A stretch of DNA of 11,911 nt, from contig VHBD01000032.1 in NCBI GenBank assembly GCA_016872125.1, forward strand, positions 1-11,911, given 5' to 3'. Under the pieces are notes generated by a model. The model was not told where the DNA came from. It saw nothing but the letters and a program-made list of their open reading frames with translations, and made no database searches. Shown in pieces: positions 1 to 6,797 of the stretch. Within the stretch, counting starts at the first letter, position 1; every line of letters starts with the position of its first letter. Source of the stretch: Sphingomonadales bacterium. GTDB taxonomy: Bacteria; Bacteroidota; Bacteroidia; UBA7662. A program made the position numbers and the translations under genes.

Positions 1-206
1 GTCCAACCCGATGTGGTCACAGCAGACGAAACATTCTGAGCAGCCAGCGGAGATGCCCCCCATGCCGGAGTTGTCGTTGGAATGCCGGTCAATTCCCAAG
101 TCGCGAGGGTATCCGTTCCTTGAGCATTGGATTGAAACACCGAACCAAGGGCCAACAAAATGATTAGCACCCAACGACTTGATTTTAGGGTAAAAAGAAC
201 TTTCAT
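1..206 (-). CDS. Secreted protein, N-terminal fragment (cut by window edge)
   Basis: The first 68 residues are present, starting at ATG 204-206 and running off the left edge. The N-terminus is a clear signal peptide: a basic start (MKVLFTLKSSR), a hydrophobic core (WVLIILLALGSVF) and a likely signal peptidase I site after SNA, followed by QGTDT. The first mature residues (ATWELTG, then SPLAAQNVSS about 15 residues later) resemble the short N-terminal beta-strand module that begins many Bacteroidota secreted proteins with lamin-tail, endonuclease or T9SS domains. That resemblance is from memory and is an inference. The sorting domain, if there is one, lies outside the window. A promoter candidate sits 21-49 bases upstream, so the gene is probably transcribed independently of the pirin gene 74 bases away. 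Coding by signal peptide and open frame is fairly certain; the function is unknown. Confidence 0.75.
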   Translation of the reverse strand, partial: MKVLFTLKSSRWVLIILLALGSVFQSNAQGTDTLATWELTGIPTTTPAWGASPLAAQNVSSAVTTSGW

Positions 207-226
207 AAGGATTTGATTTTGATCCT

Positions 227-255
227 TAAAAGTAGGCCGCAAATTGCCTTCCAAA
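227..255 (-). promoter_or_regulatory. Bacteroidota-type promoter for the left-edge secreted gene
   Basis: On the minus strand, TTTG (252-255) is followed after 17 bases by TACTTTTA (227-234), one mismatch from the Bacteroidota -7 consensus TAnnTTTG. Transcription would begin a few bases downstream, giving a leader of roughly 15 bases before ATG 206. The match is to the published consensus only. Confidence 0.4.
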
Positions 256-279
256 TGTTAAGAAACGGATATCAACGGC

Positions 280-1257
280 TCAATGTGGAAAAAAACCCAA
301 GGTGCCGAAGCGCCCATTCCTAAAGTCCTCAAAGGCTTCATGGATCTCATCAGCCGAATTCATGACAAATGGCCCGTAGGCGGCTATGGGTTCTCCCAAC
401 GGTTCCCCTGCCAACAAGAGCACCTTGGTCCCTGGCCTTGCTTCAAGGCTCAAAAGGGAATGCCCGAGTTCTTGAGGCCCATCCCCTTCTCGTGAATTCC
501 AATGGTCCCCAGCCGGTTGAAATACAAGCAAATCACCCGCCTTAACCCCTTCATGCTGTCCCCCCAAGGTCCCATTCATCACCAGGGCCAACAACGTGAA
601 ATGAGAAGGAATGTCCAAGGCCGGCTCATATTCCGAAGAAGCCCAATCCATGATCGCCGCAAGAATGGGACTGCAAACGGGCCCTGGGCCTTGGATTGCA
701 TTCCTATCTGTAGATGATGAGTTCACGAAGCGCAAGACCCCTTCATCATCCTCTGCTAGGCTCCCGGCAACCAACGCCATTTTACCACCCCCTTTTTCCA
801 AGACAGGAATTTGGTCACGAAGTATAGAGCAATAACTTGGTGCGTCTTTCTTACGATGGGATGGGAGATTCACCCATAATTGAGCCATGTGAAAGACTCC
901 GCCTTCCCTGGTGAATTGCTCGGATTGATATTCTTTGTGGAGAATCCCAGAAGCGGCATGCATCCATTGAATTTCTCCAGGTCCGATCGTCCCAAAGTTT
1001 CCCGAGCTGTCCGCATGGGATACCTCCCCGCTGAAGACGAAAGTGACCGTTTCGAAACCTCGGTGAGGATGCACATCCACACCCCGTGGCTTGTTGGAAG
1101 GTGGAATTTCCCAAGGTGGATTGTAGTCCAGCATCAGAAATGGGTCCATGCGCTGCATACTCGCCTTGGCCCCAGGGAAAAGGTGAAAAACCTTGAATCC
1201 ATCGCCAACCATAGACATGGCTTGCTCCCTTACAACAAAATCAATTTCCCAATTCAA
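280..1257 (-). CDS. Pirin family protein (cupin)
   Basis: A bicupin protein of 325 residues from the start chosen here. The N-terminal cupin has the pirin hallmark HPHRGFETVT and then WMHAASGILHKE. These supply the metal ligands His63, His65, His107 and Glu109, equivalent to the iron-binding residues of human pirin. The C-terminal pirin domain is also recognisable (LLLAGEPLGEPIAAYGPFVM). Pirins are mostly cytoplasmic metal proteins; some oxidise quercetin and others act as regulators, so no substrate can be assigned. No ATG fits the family N-terminus. The frame opens at TTG 1272, and a second TTG at 1257 has GGAG nine bases upstream and gives the usual lead-in of about 16 residues before the VGDG motif. 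The ATGs at 1218 and 1212 would remove that first strand. The gene follows the repeat-protein gene by 42 bases; a weak -7-like TATTTTTC lies at 1289-1296. Family is certain, start is not. Confidence 0.93.
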   Translation of the reverse strand: MNWEIDFVVREQAMSMVGDGFKVFHLFPGAKASMQRMDPFLMLDYNPPWEIPPSNKPRGVDVHPHRGFETVTFVFSGEVSHADSSGNFGTIGPGEIQWMHAASGILHKEYQSEQFTREGGVFHMAQLWVNLPSHRKKDAPSYCSILRDQIPVLEKGGGKMALVAGSLAEDDEGVLRFVNSSSTDRNAIQGPGPVCSPILAAIMDWASSEYEPALDIPSHFTLLALVMNGTLGGQHEGVKAGDLLVFQPAGDHWNSREGDGPQELGHSLLSLEARPGTKVLLLAGEPLGEPIAAYGPFVMNSADEIHEAFEDFRNGRFGTLGFFPH

Positions 1258-1275
1258 TAGGTGCTTCTCCAATCT

Positions 1276-1302
1276 TAAACTTAAGTTTGAAAAATAAGTT
1301 TA
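1276..1302 (-). other. AT-rich hairpin/palindrome in the spacer before the pirin gene
   Basis: TAAACTTA (1276-1283) and TAAGTTTA (1295-1302) are perfect 8-base inverted repeats around an 11-base loop. A perfect 12-base palindrome AAACTTAAGTTT (1277-1288) overlaps the first arm. The structure begins at the TAA stop of the upstream gene. It could be a weak terminator, a processing site or an operator; it lacks the GC-rich stem of a classic intrinsic terminator. Confidence 0.35.
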
Positions 1303-4300
1303 GTCCATTATGCGGATGAGTTTCCTTCGGCCCAAAAAGCGATTCTTGTCACCGAATAATTCTACCCAATAGACACCGCTAGGCACATCCCCCAAGTCCA
1401 ATGCTTGATCCTCCATTCCAAGAGTATTACCCATAGACGAGGAAGGTTGAACATTCAGGAAAACACGACGACCCCCTAGGTCAATGAGGTAAGCGCTGGA
1501 GGCGGCCGCCCCTCTCAACATCAACATTCCACGGCTTGGATTCGGGTAAAACCACCACTGCGCTTGTTCCAGCGACTCAAAACCAACACCAAAAACTGTT
1601 ACCAGGTTCGACAATGCACTGCATCCCCCTTGGGAAACCAAACAAGCATAGACCCCACCCGAATCGGCTGTATAGGTTGTCATAGTCGCGCCCACGATCG
1701 CCACCGAATTTCGATACCATTGGTAACTAACGAAAGGACCACCACTCAGGCTAAGGATTCTCCCACTTAAAGATGCTACAGGCTGAGGCCGTGGATTGAC
1801 CTGTACATTGAGAGTATTCGACCAAGATGAACAGCCGTTGGTATCGGTGATCAATACCTGATACGACCCAACCAAAGTCGCTTGGTATATCGAAGAGGAC
1901 GCTGCAGTTATCATAACACCGTTTCGACGCCAAGCGTAAATTAAATTGAGGCCAGACCCCGCCGATAGGGTGACCGAGTCCCCTTGGCATAACACCGTAT
2001 TTCCCAAAGCAATTAGAGTTGCCTGTGGCGCACTGTTCACCCTAAGTTGCAAAATGACGACCGAGTCACAACCATTAACCGCAACCAAAGTATCGTTATA
2101 AAATCCAGGATTTCTCAAGGTATCTCCTCCAAACCAATAATAATCGCCCTGACAAATGGTTGCTTGCAAGGACGCAGCGCTGTTTGGCAAAACCGTAAGG
2201 GTCAGTACCGTCAAAGAATCGCAACCGTTAGCCGACTGTTGGCTTTGGGTATAAATTCCACTGCTTGTCAAAACCTGTACCCCAAAAATATAGAAACTTC
2301 CAAAGCAAATGCTGTCTTGAATCGTGGTTATACTGTTTAGCCTAAAGGATAAATTCAAGGTAATCACCGAATCGCAACCGTTCGCAGCGACTAAGGTGCG
2401 GGTGTATGTTCCCGGTACATTCAAGGATTGAGAGCCAAAGGTATAGGATTGGCCTTGGCAAACCGAAGCCGAAATCGTCGAACTATTGTTCGGCCTCACG
2501 CTTAGGTTTAAAGTTATTATCGAGTCACAGCCGTTCACTGCAGGAATCGTGCGCGAGTAATTGCCTGCAGCCGTTAAGGTCTGCGTTCCGAAGATATAAG
2601 ACTGTCCTTGGCATATCGTTGCTGACAACGATGCTGTGCTGTTCGGCCTCACCGTCAGTGTTAACGTAATTGCCGAATCGCATCCGTTAGCCGCTGGAAT
2701 GGTGCGCGTGTAATTCCCTGCTACGGTCAGCGTCTGGGTTCCAAAGACGTAGGACTGCCCTTGGCATATCGTTGCTGACAACAATGCTGTGCTGTTCGGC
2801 CTCACCGTGAGCGTTAACGAAATCACCGAATCGCATCCGTTAGCCGCTGGTATCGCACGCGTATAATTGCCCGCTGACGTCAGGGTCTGCGTTCCGAATG
2901 CATAGGACTGTCCTTGGCATATCGTTGCTGACAACGAAGCTGTGCTGTTCGGCCTCACCGTCAGCGTTAACGTAATCACCGAATCGCAGCCGTTAGCCGC
3001 TGGAATGATGCGCGTATAATTGCCTGCGGTTGACAAGGTCTGTGTTCCGAATGCATAGGACTGCCCTTGGCATATCCCCGCAGATACCGCTGATGCGCTG
3101 TTCGGCCTCACCGTCAGCGTTAACGAAATCACCGAATCGCAGCCGTTAGCACCCTGAACAACCCGGCTGTAAAGGCCCGACGATGTTAAATTCTGAGAAC
3201 CAAAATTATACCCCTGACCCTGGCATATCCAGGCGCTCGTTGATGAACTACCCCCCGACACACCCGCTAAATTGAGCGTAATCACCGAATCACAACCGTT
3301 CCAAGCAACCAAGGTGCGGGTGTAGATTCCCGGCGCATTCAAAATTTGAGCGCCAAAAGAATACAATTGCCCTTCGCATATCGTCACTGAAATCGCCGAA
3401 CTACTGTTCGGCCTCACACTTAGGTTTAATGTTAATATCGAGTCACATCCGTTCGACGCTGATATCGTACGCGTGTAATTACCTGCTACCGTAAGTGTCT
3501 GGTTTCCAAACAGATAGGACTGCCCCTGGCATATGGTCGCAGTAATCAATTGACTAAGAGAACCCACGACCGTTAATTGCAATCTCACTATGGAATCACA
3601 TAAGGAACCACTCACCGAAATCGTATCCGAATATTGACCTGATAAGCTCAACACATTTCCTCCAAACAAATAGGTCTGTCCAAAACAAATGGACGCTGTA
3701 ATCGAAGTGATGTTTGCAGTACCGACCGACAATCCCAACGTAATCACCGAATCGCATCCGTTCGCCGCTGGAATGGTGCGCGTGTAATTACCCGCTGCCG
3801 TCAGGGCCTGGTTTCCAAAGACGTAGGACTGCCCCTGGCAAATCCCGGCCGATATAAAAGAGGTGCTGTTCGGCCTCACCGTCAACGTTAATGTAATGGC
3901 CGAATCGCAGCCGTTAGCCGCTGGAACGGTGCGCGTGTAATTGCCCGCTGACGTCAGGGTCTGCGTTCCGAAGACATAGGACTGCCCCTGGCATATCGTT
4001 GCTGACAACGATGCTGTGCTGTTCGGCCTCACCGTCAGCGTTAACGTAATCACCGAATCGCATCCATTTGATGCTGGAATGGTGCGCGTGTAATTGCCTG
4101 CTGCCGTCAAGGTCTGCGCCCCAAAGACATAGGACTGCCCTTGGCATATCCCCGCAGATACCGCTGATGCGCTGTTCTGCCTGACCGTCAACGTTAATGA
4201 AATCATCGAATCACATCCGTTAGCACCCGGAACAACCCGGCTGTACAGGCCCGCCGATGTTACATTCTGAGAACCAAAATTGTATCCCTGACCCTGGCAT

Positions 4301-6516
4301 ATCCAGGCACTCGTCGATGAACTACCCCCTGATACAAGAGCCAAATTGAGCGTAATCACCGAATCGCAACCGTTCGCGGCAACCAAGGTGCGGATATAGG
4401 TTCCCGCCGTATTCAAGATTTGAGTACCAAAGGAATACGATTGACCCTCACATATCGTGACTGAAATCGTCGAACTGCTGTTCGACTTCACGCTTAGGTT
4501 TAATGTTACAATCGAATCGCACCCATTCGACGCTGGTATCGTACGCGTATAATTCCCTGCCGCTGTCAATGTTTGAGCTCCAAAGACATAGGACTGCCCC
4601 TGGCATATCCCGGCCAAAATAACAGAGGTACTGTTCGGCCTCACCGTCAGCGTTAACGTAATCACCGAATCGCAGCCATTTGATGCAGGAATGGTGCGCG
4701 TGTAATTCCCTGCCGCCGTCAATATTTGAGTTCCAAAGACATAGGACTGTCCTTGGCATATCGTTACTGACAACGATGCTGTGCTGTTCGGACTCACCGT
4801 TAGCGTTAACGAAATCACCGAATCGCAACCGTTCGCCGCTGGAATAGTGCGCGTGTAATTACCTGCCGCCGTCAATGTCTGATTTCCAAAGGCATAGAAC
4901 TGCCCCTGACATATCCCCGCCGATACAGCAGACGATCTGTTTGACCTCACCGTCAGCGTTAACGAAATCACCGAATCGCATCCGTTAGCAGCCGGAATGG
5001 TGCGCGAGTAATTCCCCGTTGCCGTCAAGGTCTGCGTCCCGAAGGCATAGGACTGCCCCTGGCATATCGTTGCTGACAACGAAGCTGTGCTGTTCGGCCT
5101 CACCGTCAGCGTTAACGTAATCACCGAATCGCAGCCGTTCGCAGAAGGAACTGTCCGGGTGTAGGTACCTGTGGCAGCCAATATCTGAGCTCCGAAGGCA
5201 TAGGATTGACCCTGACATATCGAAGCAATTATTGAGTTGCCTGAATTTGGTCGAACGAAAACTTGAACAGGAGGGGATAATGCTGAACAACCTTGAGCAG
5301 ACACCTCCCTGACAGAATACAAGCCCGGTTGAAATACAGGCAAATTTGAGGCCGTAGCCTGACTAATCAATATGTTGTTAAGAAACCATTGGTAGGTCGA
5401 ACCTGGATTGAAGGTTGTAAATAATCCCAAAGTATCCCCTTGACAAATAGACAATGTCCCCGAAGGGAGTATTGTCGTAGAAGGTGCAGGCCATACATTG
5501 ACAGAAAGAGTCTGAGACTGCCCCACACAATTGGAACCATCTATGATGCGGACCGAATAATTTCCACTCGTTGTTGCGGTATAGACATTGGAAATAGCAC
5601 CGGATAAGGGTAAAGTGCCATTGAACCACTGATAGGTCCAAAATGGCTGGGAAGGAATGCTCAGGGTAACCGACTCGGACTGACAGAAGGAAGTTGAACC
5701 TGAAACACTCAAGACAGGAACCCCTTGGGCATTGCAAGGGGGAAGAACCAATCGAGAGATTGTACCAGCAACCGTATCCCCCCGAAGGATTGTCGCCCAT
5801 CGCCAAAACAAAACACTGTCCCCTCCCGGAACATTAAATCCCAAAAAGGCCTGTGACCATGAAGCGGGAATGCGTTGTGAACGGCCCACATAAACCGTGG
5901 TCGTTAAGGATTGTGAAAAATAATTGTTACGACTCCATTGAAAAAGTATAGTATCGGTACAATAGCCCGGGAGGTACGAAAATAAAAAAGTATTACTCCC
6001 AACACCCTGTGCTTGCGGTGGCCCTGTGGTAAGAGGTGGTTCAGGGCCCTGGGAACGCCAAGTACAACCAAAGCGATTAAGGGGGACCGGTACATTGTTC
6101 AAACCACAAAAAAAGAAACCCGGGTCCATATTAAAGGTACCCCCACGATCAGGAGCGGAACGAAGACGCATGGTCAGCAACGTATCCGTACCAAATATCA
6201 CCGAATCGGTAATAAACCAAGAGAAAACCATGCCTCTTACGGGGTTTCTAGGATTGAAGCCGCCATTATTGAGCCGTGGATGTCTTCGAATCAGGGTATC
6301 AAAGGTCAATGCCAGGGTATCGTAAGGAATAGCAAGTGTTAGGGCATTGATGGCAGGCATTTGTTGCGCCACCACATGCAATTGAACTCTCCCGTTGCAA
6401 GTCGTATCCGAAATCAACCTCAGTGCCGTCCCCTGACCCCTTAGCGAATGAGGCATTAAAAAGTAAGCCAGAAGGCTAAACAAAAGTTGAATAGCCTTCT
6501 TTGGGAAAAAATCCAT
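1300..6516 (-). CDS. Large secreted repeat protein with T9SS type A sorting domain
   Basis: A 1738-residue exported protein, probably surface-attached or released by T9SS. Start: ATG 6514-6516; the frame extends four codons further to a TTG, but the ATG directly precedes a good signal peptide (MDFFPKK, a hydrophobic stretch, then LRGQG). Domains: about 30-265, an N-terminal region whose first part looks cohesin-like (strands such as LTLAIPYDTLALTF and LLTMRLRS); 266-432, two Ig-like modules with YQWF; 433-1504, 21 tandem units of about 51 residues with the core ICQGQSYxFG...GxYTRTIPAANGCDS; about 1505-1650, two more Ig-like modules (YAWRRNG, YQWYRN); 1654-1738, the type A sorting domain (WWFYPNPSRG, then VPSGVYWVEL) with a basic C-terminus. 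Each unit has two cysteines about 28 residues apart, which suggests disulfide-stabilised beta-sandwiches. No catalytic motif is visible. An adhesin or surface-layer role is inferred. It has its own promoter candidate downstream of the tRNA. Confidence 0.93.
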   Translation of the reverse strand: MDFFPKKAIQLLFSLLAYFLMPHSLRGQGTALRLISDTTCNGRVQLHVVAQQMPAINALTLAIPYDTLALTFDTLIRRHPRLNNGGFNPRNPVRGMVFSWFITDSVIFGTDTLLTMRLRSAPDRGGTFNMDPGFFFCGLNNVPVPLNRFGCTWRSQGPEPPLTTGPPQAQGVGSNTFLFSYLPGYCTDTILFQWSRNNYFSQSLTTTVYVGRSQRIPASWSQAFLGFNVPGGDSVLFWRWATILRGDTVAGTISRLVLPPCNAQGVPVLSVSGSTSFCQSESVTLSIPSQPFWTYQWFNGTLPLSGAISNVYTATTSGNYSVRIIDGSNCVGQSQTLSVNVWPAPSTTILPSGTLSICQGDTLGLFTTFNPGSTYQWFLNNILISQATASNLPVFQPGLYSVREVSAQGCSALSPPVQVFVRPNSGNSIIASICQGQSYAFGAQILAATGTYTRTVPSANGCDSVITLTLTVRPNSTASLSATICQGQSYAFGTQTLTATGNYSRTIPAANGCDSVISLTLTVRSNRSSAVSAGICQGQFYAFGNQTLTAAGNYTRTIPAANGCDSVISLTLTVSPNSTASLSVTICQGQSYVFGTQILTAAGNYTRTIPASNGCDSVITLTLTVRPNSTSVILAGICQGQSYVFGAQTLTAAGNYTRTIPASNGCDSIVTLNLSVKSNSSSTISVTICEGQSYSFGTQILNTAGTYIRTLVAANGCDSVITLNLALVSGGSSSTSAWICQGQGYNFGSQNVTSAGLYSRVVPGANGCDSMISLTLTVRQNSASAVSAGICQGQSYVFGAQTLTAAGNYTRTIPASNGCDSVITLTLTVRPNSTASLSATICQGQSYVFGTQTLTSAGNYTRTVPAANGCDSAITLTLTVRPNSTSFISAGICQGQSYVFGNQALTAAGNYTRTIPAANGCDSVITLGLSVGTANITSITASICFGQTYLFGGNVLSLSGQYSDTISVSGSLCDSIVRLQLTVVGSLSQLITATICQGQSYLFGNQTLTVAGNYTRTISASNGCDSILTLNLSVRPNSSSAISVTICEGQLYSFGAQILNAPGIYTRTLVAWNGCDSVITLNLAGVSGGSSSTSAWICQGQGYNFGSQNLTSSGLYSRVVQGANGCDSVISLTLTVRPNSASAVSAGICQGQSYAFGTQTLSTAGNYTRIIPAANGCDSVITLTLTVRPNSTASLSATICQGQSYAFGTQTLTSAGNYTRAIPAANGCDSVISLTLTVRPNSTALLSATICQGQSYVFGTQTLTVAGNYTRTIPAANGCDSAITLTLTVRPNSTASLSATICQGQSYIFGTQTLTAAGNYSRTIPAVNGCDSIITLNLSVRPNNSSTISASVCQGQSYTFGSQSLNVPGTYTRTLVAANGCDSVITLNLSFRLNSITTIQDSICFGSFYIFGVQVLTSSGIYTQSQQSANGCDSLTVLTLTVLPNSAASLQATICQGDYYWFGGDTLRNPGFYNDTLVAVNGCDSVVILQLRVNSAPQATLIALGNTVLCQGDSVTLSAGSGLNLIYAWRRNGVMITAASSSIYQATLVGSYQVLITDTNGCSSWSNTLNVQVNPRPQPVASLSGRILSLSGGPFVSYQWYRNSVAIVGATMTTYTADSGGVYACLVSQGGCSALSNLVTVFGVGFESLEQAQWWFYPNPSRGMLMLRGAAASSAYLIDLGGRRVFLNVQPSSSMGNTLGMEDQALDLGDVPSGVYWVELFGDKNRFLGRRKLIRIMD
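2923..3534 (-). repeat. Higher-order repeat copy B (units 12-15)
   Basis: Units 12-15 match units 5-8 in order, including features found nowhere else in the array: ICEGQ as the start of unit 13, a glycine/serine linker SGGSSSTSAW in place of the usual RPNS linker, and GYNFGSQN in unit 14. The offset to copy A is 1074 bases (seven units plus the extra codon of unit 11). Confidence 0.85.
3997..4608 (-). repeat. Higher-order repeat copy A (units 5-8)
   Basis: This is the partner of the block at 2923-3534. Unit 6 has ICEGQSYSFG and the SGGSSSTSAW linker, and unit 7 has GYNFGSQNV, as in units 13 and 14. A third, shorter and more degenerate relative is seen at units 18-19 (RTLVAANG in unit 19). 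Confidence 0.85.
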
Positions 6517-6545
6517 AACAATTTCCAATTAAAAAGAGTAAGAAT

Positions 6546-6572
6546 CAAATTTAACCAAGAAAATACACCAAA
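6546..6572 (-). promoter_or_regulatory. Bacteroidota-type promoter for the large repeat protein
   Basis: TAAATTTG (6546-6553 on the minus strand) fits the -7 consensus TAnnTTTG exactly. TTTG (6569-6572) lies 15 bases upstream; this is a little short, and a TTG further upstream gives about 21 bases. The implied leader before ATG 6516 is roughly 20-30 bases. The rest of the spacer to the tRNA (6573-6628) shows only a degenerate CCCAATCCAA-like repetition. Confidence 0.5.
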
Positions 6573-6628
6573 CCCAATCCAACCCAATTTAACTCCCCAT
6601 CTTCCATTCCAAACCTCCAAAAATCCAG

Positions 6629-6701
6629 TGATTCCGCTGGGATTCGAACCCAGGACCCATACATTAAAAGTGTATTGCTCTACCTGCTGAGCTACGGAAT
6701 C
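6629..6701 (-). tRNA. tRNA-Lys (anticodon UUU)
   Basis: A 73-base cloverleaf is readable on the minus strand. The acceptor arms are GATTCCG and CGGAATC with discriminator A. The D arm is GCTC-AGCAGGTA-GAGC. The anticodon stem ATACA/TGTAT closes the loop CTTTTAA, with anticodon TTT at 6666-6668. The variable loop is GGGTC, and the T arm is CTGGG-TTCGAAT-CCCAG. CCA is not encoded: the genomic continuation is CTGG, as is common in Bacteroidota. Anticodon UUU reads lysine codons AAA and AAG. The gene sits alone between two very long secreted-protein genes, all on the same strand, and has its own promoter candidate about 65 bases upstream. Confidence 0.97.
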
Positions 6702-6765
6702 TATTTCAAGCCCCTAAGCAACCAAGGGAGCCGGCCATTGCCAGCATCGCTGAGTCAAGGCGACG

Positions 6766-6792
6766 CAAATATAGGCTCTGCAAGGGCTCAAA
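6766..6792 (-). promoter_or_regulatory. Bacteroidota-type promoter for tRNA-Lys
   Basis: TATATTTG (6766-6773 on the minus strand) is an exact TAnnTTTG match, and TTTG (6789-6792) lies 15 bases further upstream. It lies just past the stop codon of the upstream gene (6798-6800) and points at the tRNA, with a leader of roughly 55-60 bases to be removed by RNase P. The spacing equals that of the promoter candidate at 6546-6572. Confidence 0.5.
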
Positions 6793-6797
6793 AAACC

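Larger units (their letters stand above)
2005..5220 (-). repeat. Coding array of 21 tandem ~153-bp units
   Basis: Read on the minus strand, units start at 5220, 5067, 4914, 4761, 4608, 4455, 4302, 4149, 3996, 3843, 3690, 3534, 3381, 3228, 3075, 2922, 2769, 2616, 2463, 2310 and 2157. All are 153 bases except unit 11 (156 bases, 52 codons). The conserved frame is [IV]C.G..Y.FG at positions 1-10, G.Y at 18-20, and GCDS at 29-32. The core units are near-identical. Unit 11 and the last two units (20, 21) are divergent. Confidence 0.95.

Noticed and set aside
880..1260. A 126-codon plus-strand open frame opposite the pirin gene
   Set aside because: It is antisense to the conserved pirin metal-binding region and encodes nothing recognisable; the minus-strand frame explains the sequence.
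2005..5220. Regular short repeats resembling a CRISPR-like array
   Set aside because: The period is 153 bases with no alternation of identical repeats and unique spacers, and the whole stretch is one open frame encoding a protein repeat with conserved IC/GCDS motifs.
3914..5290. Several open frames of 77-126 codons on the same strand within the array
   Set aside because: They are out-of-frame readings of the repeated units; they share the same period and have no independent start context or recognisable domain.
6487..6690. A 67-codon plus-strand frame across the spacer and tRNA
   Set aside because: It runs through the antisense of the tRNA gene and has no protein features; the C-terminal half is simply the complement of tRNA-Lys.
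6629..6701. tRNA-Lys as an integration site for a mobile element
   Set aside because: No integrase, no second copy of the tRNA 3' end and no direct repeats were seen in the window.
6702..6765. Imperfect stem CGTCGC...GCGATG between the tRNA and its promoter candidate
   Set aside because: Only six pairs with one G-U, a nine-base loop and no T tract; not enough to call a terminator.
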